Part shown: in pieces, positions 1-9,329 of the stretch
How the letters are laid out: each line of letters begins with the position of its first letter
Position numbering within the stretch: the stretch's first letter is position 1
Assembly: GCA_015060015.1 (NCBI GenBank)
Contig: SUZG01000006.1
Span: forward strand, 1 to 64,000
Reading direction: 5' to 3'
DNA length: 64,000 bases
From: Rikenellaceae bacterium
Lineage (GTDB): Bacteria > Bacteroidota > Bacteroidia > Bacteroidales > Rikenellaceae
Translations under genes and position numbers: made by a program
The notes under the pieces: generated by a model
Seen by the model: only the letters and a program-made list of their open reading frames with translations
Database searches by the model: none
What the model was told of the DNA's origin: nothing

Positions 1-90
1 GGTTTGACGGAGTAAAGTAAGCACTTTTATCCCATTCAGTAGAGCAAGGGAGGAAATTTTCCTCTCTGCTTACTGAAGTTATCTCAAACC
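1..90. other. Structured non-coding segment at left edge
   Basis: A GGTTTGA word at 1-7 is matched by TCAAACC at 84-90. Inside is a long imperfect hairpin at about 35-78 (TTCAGTA pairs with TACTGAA, GGAGGAAA with TTTTCCTC). No clear U-tract follows, so it is not a convincing terminator. It could be the end of a small RNA or a repeat remnant. I recognised no known RNA family. The remainder to 354 is AT-rich leader sequence. Confidence 0.3.
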
Positions 91-305
91 GATAATTCCG
101 TTGCATTTATTAGTTGAATTTGCGAATTTTTTCGGATAATCTCCTCGATATTTTTCAGCCTTTTTCACTCAACACAACCAAATTATAGAAGAGAGAGAGC
201 CTTTTGCAACAAAAACGGATATATGATAGTCCATATTATTAACAAAATGATTTTCATTATTAATAAATTGACAACAAAAATGATGATATATTGAATTATT
301 TTTCC

Positions 306-313
306 TACTTTTG
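306..313 (+). promoter_or_regulatory. Bacteroidales -7 promoter box (TACTTTTG)
   Basis: TACTTTTG fits the TAnnTTTG -7 consensus of Bacteroidota housekeeping promoters, about 42 bases before the nucleotidyltransferase start. No well-spaced TTTG -33 element is obvious. Confidence 0.5.
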
Positions 314-354
314 TTTGATTGAAATTAACTTAATTCTAAACATACTACAAAACT

Positions 355-1275
355 ATGGTAAAACCCACATTACTTGTATTGGCAGCCGGAATGGGTTCTC
401 GTTACGGTGCCTTGAAACAGATGGATGGCGTAGGCCCAAACAATGAGGCCATCATCGACTACTCTATCTACGATGCAATTCGTGCCGGCTTCGGTAAGGT
501 TGTATTTGTTATCCGCCACTCTTTTGCTGATGCCTTCACACAGGTATTCAACAAGGAACGTTTCGGTGGCAAGATTGAGGTAGAGGTTGTTTATCAGGAG
601 CTGGATTATCTGCCCGAGGGCTTCACAGTCCCCGAGGGTCGCGAGAAACCATGGGGCACAAACCACGCCCTGATTATGGCGAAGGATGCTATCAAGGAGC
701 CTTTTGCCGTTATCAATGCTGACGACTTTTATGGTGCTGACGCTTACAAGGTTATCGGCGACTATCTGAGCCAGCTTGACGGCGTTAAGAACCACTACTG
801 TATGGTTGGCTACGAGGTGAACAAGACCTTGTCGGAGAATGGTACCGTTTCACGCGGTGTTTGCGAGATTGACGATGAGAGATTCCTCACATCTATCGTT
901 GAACGTACAAAGATTGAACGCAACGCCGAGGGTACTATCGTATTCCACGACCTGGGCGACGATGTAGCTTTGGAGGAGAATACTCCCGTATCAATGAACC
1001 TCTTTGGTTTCACTCCCGACTACTTCCAGTATTCAGAGGATTATTTCAAGGGCTTCCTTGCAGATCCCGCTACAAAGGCCAACCTCAAAGCCGAGTTCTT
1101 CATTCCTTTGATGGTTAATGAGTTGGTTGGCAAGGGTACTGCCAAGTTGAAGGTATTGAGCACTACCGCTAACTGGTTTGGCGTAACTTATCAGGCCGAC
1201 AAACCACAGTTGGTTGCCAAGATTGAGGAGCTTATCGAGGCTGGTGTATATCCTCGTAACCTCTGGGGCGAGTAA
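355..1275 (+). CDS. NDP-sugar / sugar-phosphate nucleotidyltransferase
   Basis: A 306-residue cytoplasmic protein of the nucleotidyltransferase (Rossmann-like) family. Such enzymes join a sugar 1-phosphate and an NTP to give NDP-sugar and pyrophosphate. The N-terminal loop AAGMGSRYG (residues 10-18) is the usual nucleotide-binding GxGxR element, and NADDFYG (121-127) is the expected metal-binding acidic motif. The length fits a catalytic domain without a C-terminal beta-helix acyltransferase. The substrate sugar cannot be read from sequence; UTP:glucose-1-phosphate uridylyltransferase activity is one possibility. It stands alone behind a TAnnTTTG promoter and ends in a hairpin terminator shared with the converging folP. 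Confidence 0.8.
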   Translation: MVKPTLLVLAAGMGSRYGALKQMDGVGPNNEAIIDYSIYDAIRAGFGKVVFVIRHSFADAFTQVFNKERFGGKIEVEVVYQELDYLPEGFTVPEGREKPWGTNHALIMAKDAIKEPFAVINADDFYGADAYKVIGDYLSQLDGVKNHYCMVGYEVNKTLSENGTVSRGVCEIDDERFLTSIVERTKIERNAEGTIVFHDLGDDVALEENTPVSMNLFGFTPDYFQYSEDYFKGFLADPATKANLKAEFFIPLMVNELVGKGTAKLKVLSTTANWFGVTYQADKPQLVAKIEELIEAGVYPRNLWGE

Positions 1276-1296
1276 TCGTCAGTGGTTGATGAAAAG

Positions 1297-1330
1297 ATTA
1301 AGGGGTATTGCTATTGCAATGCCCCTTTTT
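1297..1330. terminator. Bidirectional terminator between nucleotidyltransferase gene and folP
   Basis: The stem AGGGGTATTGC / GCAATGCCCCT (one G-T pair) is followed by a T-run on the plus strand. The folP stop codon lies in the loop, so the hairpin probably serves both converging genes. Confidence 0.7.
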
Positions 1331-2147
1331 CGTATTGTTTGAATAGTTTTACCACCTCACAAGCCTCACGCACATCGTGGACTCGCAGTATCGAAGCCCC
1401 TTGTCGCAGTGCCTCCCAATGAAGAGCCGTTGTTCCGTTCAACGCCTCGGCAGGAGTGACTCCCAACGCACGATATATCATCGATTTACGCGACACACCC
1501 ACCAGCACGGGACAGCCCAGCTCTTTCAGACGATGCACGCCCGACAGCAGTTCATAGTTCTGTTCCAGACTCTTTGAAAAGCCAAAGCCGGGATCTAATA
1601 TAATCTCTCTGACACCTCTTTCGCGTAGCCACGCCACACGTTTCTGGAAATATGCCACTACCTCGATTACCACGCCTTCGGGGTAGTCCGTTAGGTTCTG
1701 CATCGTCGCCGGCGTACCTCGCATATGCATAGCCACATAGGGCACATCGTACTCTGCCACAACCTTTGCCATCGCTGCATCGGCCTCGCCGGCCGAGATA
1801 TCGTTAATAATCAGCGGACCAAACCCCTCCAAAGCTCGTCGTGCTACCTCCGCACGAAAGGTATCAACCGACAAAACGACATCCGCCGAAACACTCCTTG
1901 CCACACGCAAGCCCTGCTCCACTCTTCGCCACTCCTCCTCGACCGACACTTCGCCAGCCATAGGACGAGAAGAGCATCCACCTATATCTATTATAGAGGC
2001 TCCGTTCTCCACAGCCCTCTCTACCGCAGCGGCTATGGTCGTATCGGCCGAGCAACGGCTCTGCTCATAGAACGAGTCGTCGGTAACATTCACGATGGCC
2101 ATCACCTGCGGCTGCGACAAATCCAACACCTTATCGCCGAGCCTCAT
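1311..2147 (-). CDS. folP: Dihydropteroate synthase
   Basis: Catalyses condensation of 6-hydroxymethyl-7,8-dihydropterin diphosphate with p-aminobenzoate in folate synthesis; it is the sulfonamide target. The TIM-barrel motifs are in order: VNVTDDSF, DIGGCSSRP, a VDT/NDISAG stretch, DPGFGFSKSLEQN and GVSRKS. The first motif has Asp where most family members have Pro (TPDSF), worth noting but not disabling by itself. The start chosen is the internal Met of MRLGDKVL; a longer frame to 2180 adds 11 unlikely residues. The 5' end overlaps the 3' end of coaE by 17 bases, so the two are probably translationally coupled in a ybbR-coaE-folP operon. thyA and folA of the same pathway lie at 46.5-47.9 kb. 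Confidence 0.93.
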   Translation of the reverse strand: MRLGDKVLDLSQPQVMAIVNVTDDSFYEQSRCSADTTIAAAVERAVENGASIIDIGGCSSRPMAGEVSVEEEWRRVEQGLRVARSVSADVVLSVDTFRAEVARRALEGFGPLIINDISAGEADAAMAKVVAEYDVPYVAMHMRGTPATMQNLTDYPEGVVIEVVAYFQKRVAWLRERGVREIILDPGFGFSKSLEQNYELLSGVHRLKELGCPVLVGVSRKSMIYRALGVTPAEALNGTTALHWEALRQGASILRVHDVREACEVVKLFKQYEKGALQ

Positions 2148-2721
2148 ACAGATATATTTTATGGAGTTGTTCAACATCACTTTCCAGATAGTCCATACGC
2201 AGATTTACAAGGCATCTGTCCGCCTTGGCGTGCAACTCCTCATCACTCATCTGATGCTGAATACGACTTAATATAGCCTCTCTCTCTGCACCATCACGCC
2301 CCATTGCACGACGCACCCTCTCCTCAACAGGGGCCAGCACCGCCAGCGTGGTATCAACCTCCGTCTCAAAGGCCGCCTCAAAGAGTATGGCACTCTCCAG
2401 CACCACATATTCGCCACTCTGCTGTTCGGTCCACGACCTGAAATCAGCACGTACTGCGGGGTGTACGATAGAGTTTAACTTTATCAATGATTGCTCGTCG
2501 CCAAAGACCTTTGACGCGAGATATTGTCGGTTTAGGCCATCCTCATTGTAGCACTCCTCGCCGAACACGGCACACAGACTCTCACGCAGAGTCACACTCT
2601 GCTCCATAAGGGCCTTCGCTTTCGTATCCGAGTCATAGACAGCCACTCCATAGGCCGACAAAAGTCCGCATACGGTACTCTTGCCACTACCTATACCGCC
2701 TGTGATACCGACCTTATACAT
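2131..2721 (-). CDS. coaE: Dephospho-CoA kinase
   Basis: A 196-residue P-loop kinase doing the last step of coenzyme A synthesis (ATP-dependent 3'-phosphorylation of dephospho-CoA). The Walker A GGIGSGKST is at residues 8-16, and the CoaE signature YDSDTKAKAL follows near residue 29. The length is normal. It is the middle gene of a three-gene minus-strand operon: 6 bases after the YbbR-like gene and overlapping folP. The ybbR-coaE pairing recurs in Bacteroidota and supports both calls. Confidence 0.95.
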   Translation of the reverse strand: MYKVGITGGIGSGKSTVCGLLSAYGVAVYDSDTKAKALMEQSVTLRESLCAVFGEECYNEDGLNRQYLASKVFGDEQSLIKLNSIVHPAVRADFRSWTEQQSGEYVVLESAILFEAAFETEVDTTLAVLAPVEERVRRAMGRDGAEREAILSRIQHQMSDEELHAKADRCLVNLRMDYLESDVEQLHKIYLYEARR

Positions 2722-2727
2722 TATATA

Positions 2728-3180
2728 TTATTTACGCTTTGATGTCTCCTCCTTTACGGGTACGGGAAGATTGGGAATGTCGCCAACCGACACCACCTTG
2801 ATATCGCTGAAACGCACCGAGATAGCACTCTGCATAGATTGAGGGTCAAAGACATACTCTCGGCCCGTAGGCTCGCCCGTCTCGTCGTCATAGGTCTTTA
2901 TAATCTTATACTTCAAGTCGGTCAAAGGTATCTTCAACTCCCTGTTCATATAGACACGATAGCCAAAGAGATTTGTTCCCACGCCCTCAACGACACACGG
3001 CACACGCAAGGTCTGACCATCGATATTGACATACACCGAGTGGTCTGTCGTATATACATTTCCCAATTTGAGGATATACCACAAAATAAACGATGCACAG
3101 AACAGAGCAATGAACACCGGAGAGATATATCGGTGTGTCCATCGTCTGAAAACCTTTAATCTTTCTACTATCTTACCCAT
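2728..3180 (-). CDS. YbbR-like domain membrane-anchored protein
   Basis: About 150 residues. A basic N-terminus is followed by one hydrophobic segment (about residues 18-37, rich in F, A, L, I, W) and then a beta-rich YbbR-like region ending in a Lys/Glu-rich tail, so it is probably an inner-membrane protein with its domain outside. The start MGKIVERLK is preferred over a longer frame to 3261 because a -7 box (TAACTTTG on the minus strand, 3189-3196) lies inside the longer frame. YbbR proteins are linked to CdaA regulation in other phyla; here cdaA is about 11 kb away, so any link is inference. Confidence 0.65.
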   Translation of the reverse strand: MGKIVERLKVFRRWTHRYISPVFIALFCASFILWYILKLGNVYTTDHSVYVNIDGQTLRVPCVVEGVGTNLFGYRVYMNRELKIPLTDLKYKIIKTYDDETGEPTGREYVFDPQSMQSAISVRFSDIKVVSVGDIPNLPVPVKEETSKRK

Positions 3181-3188
3181 AACGATTA

Positions 3189-3196
3189 CAAAGTTA
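3189..3196 (-). promoter_or_regulatory. -7 box (TAACTTTG) for ybbR-coaE-folP
   Basis: This minus-strand match to TAnnTTTG lies just 5' of the chosen start at 3180, implying a very short leader. It decides between the two possible starts of the YbbR-like gene. Confidence 0.5.
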
Positions 3197-3286
3197 TAAA
3201 AAATCGTTGCTTTATAACCATATCCGCGAGAGTTTTTTTTACATTTTCGACGATTTGTCACATCACAAATTCATCATATCACAAAC

Positions 3287-3322
3287 AAAAAGGGTTGCAA
3301 CCGCAATGGATGCAACCCTTTT
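3287..3322. terminator. Terminator of secDF
   Basis: AAAAGGGTTGCA pairs with TGCAACCCTTTT, a perfect 12-bp stem with A- and T-runs at its ends. It can terminate secDF (minus strand, stop at 3344). Confidence 0.8.
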
Positions 3323-3343
3323 CAGTTTTATAGACAAAGACTA

Positions 3344-6313
3344 CTACTTTGACTCCTTGCGACGCAAGATATCGTAAGCGATAGGCGTTGCAACGAATAC
3401 TGATGAATAAGTACCGATGATAACACCCAAGAGCAATGCGAAGATGAAACCACGCAAGTTCTCACCACCCAGGATAAACATTGCGAGCAATGTTACAATT
3501 GTAGTACCTGATGTATTCAAAGTACGAGACAATGTTGAGCAGATAGCCTTATTAATATTATCCTTCATATCACGCTTCGGATAGAGTGTAATGAACTCAC
3601 GGATACGGTCGAAGATAACCACGGTATCGTTGATAGAGTAACCGATGATAGTCAGGATAGCAGCGATAAATGCCTGGTTAACCTCCAATGCGAATGGCAT
3701 AACGTGGTACAACATTGAGAAGATACCGATAACAAGGAATGCATTGTGTGCCAAAGCTGTGGTAGCACCCAAAGCCCACTGCCAACGCTTGAATCGCAAT
3801 GTGATGTAAAGACCGATAGCGATAAGCGAGAACAATACAGCATAGAATGCACTGTAAAGCATATCCTTCGCAATAGCCGGACCAATCTTCTCAGAAGAGA
3901 TGATACCGTTAGCATCGTCCTGTGTGCTGATGAAGCCATCCAATGAAATCTCATAAGAGTAGAAGCCCTTCAAAGCATCGTAGAGCAGTGCATCTACCTG
4001 TGCTGTGGTCTCCTCTGATGTATCGTCAAACTTGTACTGTGTGATGATACGAACCTGATTCTCGCCACCGAACTGCTTAACCTCCAATGATGACTTGGTA
4101 GCATCGTCGCTGGTCAAAGCCTGCTCCAAAGATGTACGAACATCCTCAACCGATACGTTCTGGTCGAAACGTACAACATAGGTACGACCACCTGTAAACT
4201 CAACACCTGTGTTCAGGCCGAGAACTGCCAATGAGATGATTGACAATACAACGAATGAGCCAGAGATGATGTAAGAGATCTTACGCTTTGCAATAAAGTC
4301 GAACGATACGTTTGCCAACCAGTTCTCTGACCAAGAACGAGAGAATGAGATTGAGCCCCACTTCTCCACGATCCACTCAATCAACATACGAGTAATGAAG
4401 ATTGCACAGAACAATGAAGTGATGATACCGATAACGAGTGTAGTAGCGAAGCCCTGAACAGGACCGTTACCGAATACGAACAATACGATACCGGTGATGA
4501 TTGTAGTGAGCTGACCGTCGATGATAGCAGAGTAAGCATTCGAGAAACCATCCTTGATAGCCAATGCAATACCCTTACCGGCACGCAACTCCTCCTTGAT
4601 ACGTTCGTAAATGATGACGTTAGCATCCACCGCCATACCCATTGTAAGTACGATACCAGCGATACCGGGCAATGTCAAAACAGCACCGAATGATACCAGC
4701 ACACCCATCAACAGGAAGATGTTGAGCAAGAGTGCCAAGTCGGCCATCCAACCTGCGGTCTTATAGAACAAGCCCATATAGAGAAGTACGAGGCAGAATG
4801 CCAATACGAATGACAACAGACCGGCGTTGATTGACTCCTGGCCGAGTGACGGACCAACTACCTGGTCCTGAATGATGCGAGCAGGAGCAGGAACCTTACC
4901 TGACTTCAATACGTTAGCCAAGTCCTGAGCCTCCTGAATGGTGAAGTTACCTGTAATTACAGAACTACCACCCTCGATCTTATTCTGAACATTAGGAGCT
5001 GAATATACCAGGCCATCCAATACGATAGCGATAGGCTTACCGATGTTCTGGCCTGTAAGCTGTGCCCACTGTGATGCACCATTAGAGTTCATCATAAGAT
5101 TAACCTCGGCAGCAGAGCCATTCTGTGAGTAGTTCTCCTGTGCAGTAGATACTGCTGAACCATCCATTGCGGGCTTGCCGTCGATTGAGCGGAGTGCATA
5201 CAAAGCGAAACGGCCATCTGCATAGGGCTCACCCTTAACGCCCCAGTTAAGGCTCAAATCTGTGGGAAGCAAATTCTGAATCTCGGGACGAGCCAGATAC
5301 TCGTTAATCACAGGCATATCGGCAGCAGTAGCAAAACCTACGACGCAACCGCCAGCATATGAAGGATCCAAAAGTGCGAACAAGGGGTGCTCATCGCGAG
5401 AGATCTGAGATGCAACGGCCTCATCCTCTGTTGCATTTGCAGCAACCTCTGCTACGAGGTCATTAGCCTTCTCCTCTGTTGCCTCCTCTGCCACAGCTGC
5501 CTCCTCTGCGGGAGCAGCCTCCTCGACAGCCTGCTTCAAGAGAGCATCAGCCTCTGCGAGGATAGGAAGAATCTCCTGTGAAGTATATACCTCCCAGAAC
5601 TCCAATGAAGCAGAGCCCTGCAAGAGCTTACGAACACGCTCCGGCTCCTTAACGCCCGGCAACTCAACCATAATACGGTTAGAGTTAGGCATACGCTGGA
5701 TGTTGGGCTGTGTTACACCGAAGTGGTCGATACGGCTACGCAAGATATTGAATGACGCTGCGATAGCGGCATCAGTCTCGGCCTTCAAGACCTTGATAAC
5801 CTCCTCGTCGGTTGAGTTGGGGTTGATGTCGTGACGGTCGGGGCTAACGAAGATAGCTGCCAAAGGAGCACCATTTGATGTCTCGGCATAAGCCTTTGCA
5901 AACTCACCGATATAGTCGTTTGTACCGGCTTTGAGTGCAGCATTAGCCTGCTCGATAGCTGCGATGAAAGCGGGGTCATTCTGGCTGTCACCAGCAAGTG
6001 ACTTAACCAAGTCCTGGACCTCGATTTCGAGCATTACGTTCATACCACCCTTCAAGTCAAGACCGAGGTTTACCTCCTTCTCCTTGCACTCCTTGTAGGT
6101 GAATGATTTACCCAAGAAATTGAAAACGGGCTTATTCTGGATTGAATCCAGGTAGTAAGCCTCTCGTGATGCCTGCTCCGACTCATCGAAAGCAGCTGCA
6201 TACTCTACCGCATCCTTCTCTACACCGCGTGTGAGGAAAGAGAACGACAGCTGATAAATGCACGCGAGCACTAAAAGCACTGCGATTAATTTAACTACGC
6301 CTTTACTTTGCAT
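3344..6313 (-). CDS. secDF: SecDF fusion protein translocase subunit
   Basis: A 989-residue fusion of SecD (about 1-620) and SecF (about 680-989), the usual arrangement in Bacteroidota. It uses the proton gradient to help SecYEG complete export across the inner membrane. An N-terminal membrane segment is followed by a large periplasmic P1 region carrying LGLDLKGGMNV near residue 85, then the SecD six-helix domain with a GMAVDANVIIYERIKEE motif, and the SecF half with GYSINDTVVIFDRIRE. A Glu/Ala-rich low-complexity insertion (about residues 245-290) sits in the P1 domain. It is monocistronic with a leader of about 130 bases and terminators on both sides. Confidence 0.97.
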   Translation of the reverse strand: MQSKGVVKLIAVLLVLACIYQLSFSFLTRGVEKDAVEYAAAFDESEQASREAYYLDSIQNKPVFNFLGKSFTYKECKEKEVNLGLDLKGGMNVMLEIEVQDLVKSLAGDSQNDPAFIAAIEQANAALKAGTNDYIGEFAKAYAETSNGAPLAAIFVSPDRHDINPNSTDEEVIKVLKAETDAAIAASFNILRSRIDHFGVTQPNIQRMPNSNRIMVELPGVKEPERVRKLLQGSASLEFWEVYTSQEILPILAEADALLKQAVEEAAPAEEAAVAEEATEEKANDLVAEVAANATEDEAVASQISRDEHPLFALLDPSYAGGCVVGFATAADMPVINEYLARPEIQNLLPTDLSLNWGVKGEPYADGRFALYALRSIDGKPAMDGSAVSTAQENYSQNGSAAEVNLMMNSNGASQWAQLTGQNIGKPIAIVLDGLVYSAPNVQNKIEGGSSVITGNFTIQEAQDLANVLKSGKVPAPARIIQDQVVGPSLGQESINAGLLSFVLAFCLVLLYMGLFYKTAGWMADLALLLNIFLLMGVLVSFGAVLTLPGIAGIVLTMGMAVDANVIIYERIKEELRAGKGIALAIKDGFSNAYSAIIDGQLTTIITGIVLFVFGNGPVQGFATTLVIGIITSLFCAIFITRMLIEWIVEKWGSISFSRSWSENWLANVSFDFIAKRKISYIISGSFVVLSIISLAVLGLNTGVEFTGGRTYVVRFDQNVSVEDVRTSLEQALTSDDATKSSLEVKQFGGENQVRIITQYKFDDTSEETTAQVDALLYDALKGFYSYEISLDGFISTQDDANGIISSEKIGPAIAKDMLYSAFYAVLFSLIAIGLYITLRFKRWQWALGATTALAHNAFLVIGIFSMLYHVMPFALEVNQAFIAAILTIIGYSINDTVVIFDRIREFITLYPKRDMKDNINKAICSTLSRTLNTSGTTIVTLLAMFILGGENLRGFIFALLLGVIIGTYSSVFVATPIAYDILRRKESK

Positions 6314-6443
6314 TGTTGTTAATTTTTTTGTTTGTATTTAATTTAATTTCAATTTGTCCGTTTGTACGTTTGTCCGCACTTAAATCCGCCTGTTGCGACA
6401 CCTCTCGGCAACGGCAACGCGGGTATAATTCGGTTTTAGCGTA

Positions 6444-6451
6444 CAAAGATA
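6444..6451 (-). promoter_or_regulatory. -7 box (TATCTTTG) for secDF
   Basis: A minus-strand TATCTTTG matches TAnnTTTG about 130 bases before the secDF start. The 334-base gap between secDF and dnaK otherwise holds this long AT-rich leader and the dnaK terminator. Confidence 0.5.
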
Positions 6452-6589
6452 ATAAAAATTGTCTGAAAATAGAATCATTACGTCAGTTTTTAAGGTTTTT
6501 CGGGGAATATTTTTCGTTTTTCTGCCAAACCGACACGCACGCGAGCTCTTATCGCACTGATGCTGACTCTTTTTTGATTGTTTCCGAAA

Positions 6590-6622
6590 ACAAAAAAAAG
6601 GAGTGGAAAACTCCACTCCTCT
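6590..6622 (-). terminator. Terminator of dnaK
   Basis: The stem AGGAGTGGA / TCCACTCCT with a 4-base loop is followed on the minus strand by a run of T, 26 bases after the dnaK stop. Confidence 0.85.
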
Positions 6623-6647
6623 TGTCAATCTATAAATCTGATTTGGA

Positions 6648-8552
6648 TTACTTAACCTCCTCAAACTCTACATCCTCCGGCTGCTGCTGGGCTCCACCCT
6701 GCTGCTCACCACCGGCACTCTGCTGCTGACCGCCCTGTGCCTGTTGTGCCTGCTGTGCGGCATACAGGTCCTGCGAAGCAGCCTGCCAAGCGTTGTTCAA
6801 CTCGGCGATAGTAGCATCAATAGCCGCAACATCCTGATTCTTATGAGCCTCCTTCAACTTTGCCAGAGCACCCTCGATAGCAGACTTCTTGTCGGCAGGA
6901 ATCTTGTCGCCATACTCCTTCAGCTGCTTCTCGGTAGCGAAGATGTTTGAGTCGGCAGCGTTAATCTTGTCGATACGTTCCTTCTCCTGCTTATCCTTCT
7001 CCTCGTTGGCCTTTGCCTCGTCACGCATACGCTGAATCTCCTGCTCGGTAAGACCAGACGAAGCCTCGATACGAATCTTCTGCTCCTTGCCTGTACCCTT
7101 ATCCTTTGCCGATACGTTCAGAATACCGTTGGCATCTATATCGAATGTAACCTCAATCTGTGGCACGCCACGAGGTGCTGCGGGGATACCGTCAAGGTGG
7201 AAGCGACCGATAGACTTGTTGTCGCGTGCCATAGGACGTTCACCCTGACATACATTAATCTCTACCGAAGGCTGGTTGTCGGCAGCTGTCGAGAATACCT
7301 CACTCTTGCGGGTAGGAATTGTGGTATTCGCCTCGATAAGCTTTGTAAACACGCCACCCAAAGTCTCGATACCGAGTGACAGAGGAGTAACATCGAGCAA
7401 AAGCACATCCTTAACCTCACCTGTGAGGACACCACCCTGAATAGCAGCACCGATAGCCACAACCTCGTCGGGGTTTACCGACTTGTTGGGAGCCTTACCA
7501 AAGAACTGCTCCACGATAGCCTGAATAGCAGGAATACGGGTAGAGCCACCCACGAGGATAACCTCGTCGATATCGCTTGCTGAAAGACCTGCGTCACGCA
7601 ACGCAATCTTACAAGGCTCAATGGTCTTCTGGATAAGGTGGTCGCTGAGCTGCTCGAACTTCGCACGTGTCAAAGGCATCACCAAGTGCTGCGGGATACC
7701 GTTTACAGGCATAATATAAGGCAAGTTAATCTCTGTGGTTGTTGTAGATGACAACTCAATCTTTGCCTTCTCGGCTGCCTCCTTCAAACGCTGCAAAGCC
7801 ATTGCATCCTGACGAAGGTCAATACCGTGCTCGGCCTTGAAAGCCTCTGCCATATAGTCAATCAGCACGTGGTCGAAGTCATCACCGCCGAGGTGAGTAT
7901 CACCATTTGTAGATTTTACCTCAAACACGCCATCGCCCAACTCCAAGATAGAGATATCGAATGTACCACCACCGAGGTCATAAACAGCAACCTTCATATC
8001 GGCATCCTTCTTATCCAGACCGTAAGCCAAAGCAGCTGCCGTAGGCTCGTTGATGATACGACGCACCTTCAAGCCTGCAATCTCACCGGCCTCCTTTGTA
8101 GCCTGACGCTGTGAGTCAGAGAAGTATGCAGGAACGGTAATAACAGCCTCCGAAACCTCCTGACCGAGGTAGTCCTCGGCAGTCTTCTTCATCTTCTGCA
8201 AGATGATAGCCGAAATCTCCTGCGGAGTGTACTGACGACCATCAATATCTACACGAGGAGTATTGTTGTCGCCCTGAACGATTGAGTATGGAGCACGCTG
8301 AATATCGTTTGTCACCTTGTCGTACTTCTCGCCCATAAAACGCTTGATAGAGAAGACCGTACGGCGAGGATTGGTGATAGCCTGACGCTTTGCAGGGTCA
8401 CCTACCTTACGTTCCGAAGAGTCGGTAAATGCTACGATAGAAGGAGTCGTACGATGTCCCTCTGAGTTAGGAATTACAACGGGCTCATTACCCTCCATAA
8501 CAGATACACACGAGTTGGTTGTACCCAAGTCAATACCAATAATCTTTCCCAT
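6648..8552 (-). CDS. dnaK: Chaperone DnaK (Hsp70)
   Basis: A 634-residue Hsp70: ATP-dependent binding and release of unfolded polypeptides in the cytosol. It begins with [12 protein letters not shown] (phosphate 1), has [15 protein letters not shown] (phosphate 2) and [12 protein letters not shown] (adenosine motif), then the substrate-binding domain and a helical lid. The C-terminal tail is Gln/Gly/Ala-rich and ends in EDVEFEEVK, like other DnaKs. No dnaJ or grpE is adjacent; the gene is monocistronic with its own terminator and an unusual upstream region with TGCCA words and a TGACA-TAG-TGTCA palindrome. Confidence 0.98.
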   Translation of the reverse strand: MGKIIGIDLGTTNSCVSVMEGNEPVVIPNSEGHRTTPSIVAFTDSSERKVGDPAKRQAITNPRRTVFSIKRFMGEKYDKVTNDIQRAPYSIVQGDNNTPRVDIDGRQYTPQEISAIILQKMKKTAEDYLGQEVSEAVITVPAYFSDSQRQATKEAGEIAGLKVRRIINEPTAAALAYGLDKKDADMKVAVYDLGGGTFDISILELGDGVFEVKSTNGDTHLGGDDFDHVLIDYMAEAFKAEHGIDLRQDAMALQRLKEAAEKAKIELSSTTTTEINLPYIMPVNGIPQHLVMPLTRAKFEQLSDHLIQKTIEPCKIALRDAGLSASDIDEVILVGGSTRIPAIQAIVEQFFGKAPNKSVNPDEVVAIGAAIQGGVLTGEVKDVLLLDVTPLSLGIETLGGVFTKLIEANTTIPTRKSEVFSTAADNQPSVEINVCQGERPMARDNKSIGRFHLDGIPAAPRGVPQIEVTFDIDANGILNVSAKDKGTGKEQKIRIEASSGLTEQEIQRMRDEAKANEEKDKQEKERIDKINAADSNIFATEKQLKEYGDKIPADKKSAIEGALAKLKEAHKNQDVAAIDATIAELNNAWQAASQDLYAAQQAQQAQGGQQQSAGGEQQGGAQQQPEDVEFEEVK

Positions 8553-8699
8553 AATTCTTTAATGTTTTATTTGTTTATACTTATCTCTCTTTTTTGCTTT
8601 TCTCTTTTCGCTGAAAAATCTTCAACCCGCAAACCCTTTGCTTGCGGTTGCATAACTACAAACAAACGCTATACCAAACAGAAAATATGCCGAAAAATC

Positions 8700-8832
8700 T
8701 CAATTATGACACATAAACAGTGCCAAGCCGCACCTGTTGTCTGCCATTTTGACTGACATAGTGTCACAATCGGACAATCGGCGTGCCACTAAAAGCCTGA
8801 TACCAAACTATGCCACCGTGCCACAAAACGGC
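8700..8832 (-). promoter_or_regulatory. dnaK upstream region with palindrome and repeated TGCCA words
   Basis: The gap between dnaK and the HTH gene is 353 bases. It contains a perfect palindrome TGACA-TAG-TGTCA (8754-8766) and five TGCCA words (TGGCA in the dnaK direction) beginning at 8721, 8742, 8784, 8811 and 8819. The first three are spaced 21 and 42 bases, close to whole helical turns. I see no convincing TAnnTTTG box here. One TTGGCAC word resembles the -24 half of a sigma-54 promoter, but the -12 half does not fit well. Confidence 0.4.
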
Positions 8833-8835
8833 ATA

Positions 8836-8873
8836 AAAAAAACATCGAAGCTCCACTAAGGAACTTCGATGTC
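8836..8873 (-). terminator. Terminator of small HTH gene
   Basis: ACATCGAAG / CTTCGATGT stem followed by a run of T on the minus strand, 33 bases after the HTH gene stop. Confidence 0.8.
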
Positions 8874-8905
8874 AGACAGAAGTATTCGGGCAATAGCCCT
8901 AAATA

Positions 8906-9151
8906 CTATTTGTTCTCGTTGAGAATACGCATTGCAGCATCAAGGATAGCTGTATCATCCAAAGTAACAACGCCACCATCGGGGCCCTGCTCGATATGAA
9001 TACCGGCACCCTCCTTGGCATCCAAATGACGACCGCCGAAATAGTTACGTACAGTCTCTACATCAATACCCAACTCGTCAGCGATACGCTGAGAGCTTCC
9101 GCTGGGCAACTTGTCCTTAATACGACGCAATTCATTAAATGTAATAATCAT
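8906..9151 (-). CDS. Small helix-turn-helix DNA-binding protein
   Basis: 81 residues. Residues about 17-40 (GSSQRIADELGIDVETVRNY) look like a helix-turn-helix resembling the headpiece of LacI-type regulators, but no ligand-binding domain follows. The rest is an acidic tail with a GPDGGVVTLDD stretch. Proteins of this type are common single-gene units in Bacteroidales; the target is unknown. It has its own terminator and sits between dnaK and the FKBP lipoproteins without operon partners. A nucleoid-associated or general regulatory role is possible but not shown by sequence. Confidence 0.7.
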   Translation of the reverse strand: MIITFNELRRIKDKLPSGSSQRIADELGIDVETVRNYFGGRHLDAKEGAGIHIEQGPDGGVVTLDDTAILDAAMRILNENK

Positions 9152-9267
9152 AATTACTCTATTTTTAGGTTTGTTATTATTTGTGCGAAGATAAAAAAAT
9201 CATTCTGCTTCATTTTCCACATAAAATTAATACGAATTTTTCTTTCTACCAAATTTCCGAACAAAAA

Positions 9268-9306
9268 AGTCAAAAAAAAGAGGATTATATCGAAATATAA
9301 CCCTCC
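9268..9306 (-). terminator. Terminator of FKBP lipoprotein operon
   Basis: On the minus strand a stem of GAGGGTTATAT and ATATAATCCTC around a short loop is followed by eight T, just after the stop at 9330. Confidence 0.8.
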
Positions 9307-9329
9307 TTTGTCCATTTTTATCGCAACAA

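Noticed and set aside
2148..2180. Longer N-terminus of dihydropteroate synthase
   Set aside because: The extra residues do not match the family and lie deep inside coaE; the internal Met fits better.
6313..6729. Plus-strand frame of 138 codons in the secDF-dnaK gap
   Set aside because: It crosses the secDF leader and the dnaK terminator and ends inside dnaK; composition is unlike a gene.
8721..8740. TTGGCAC word (minus strand) as a sigma-54 promoter for dnaK
   Set aside because: The -24 half fits but the -12 half does not have GC at the right spacing.
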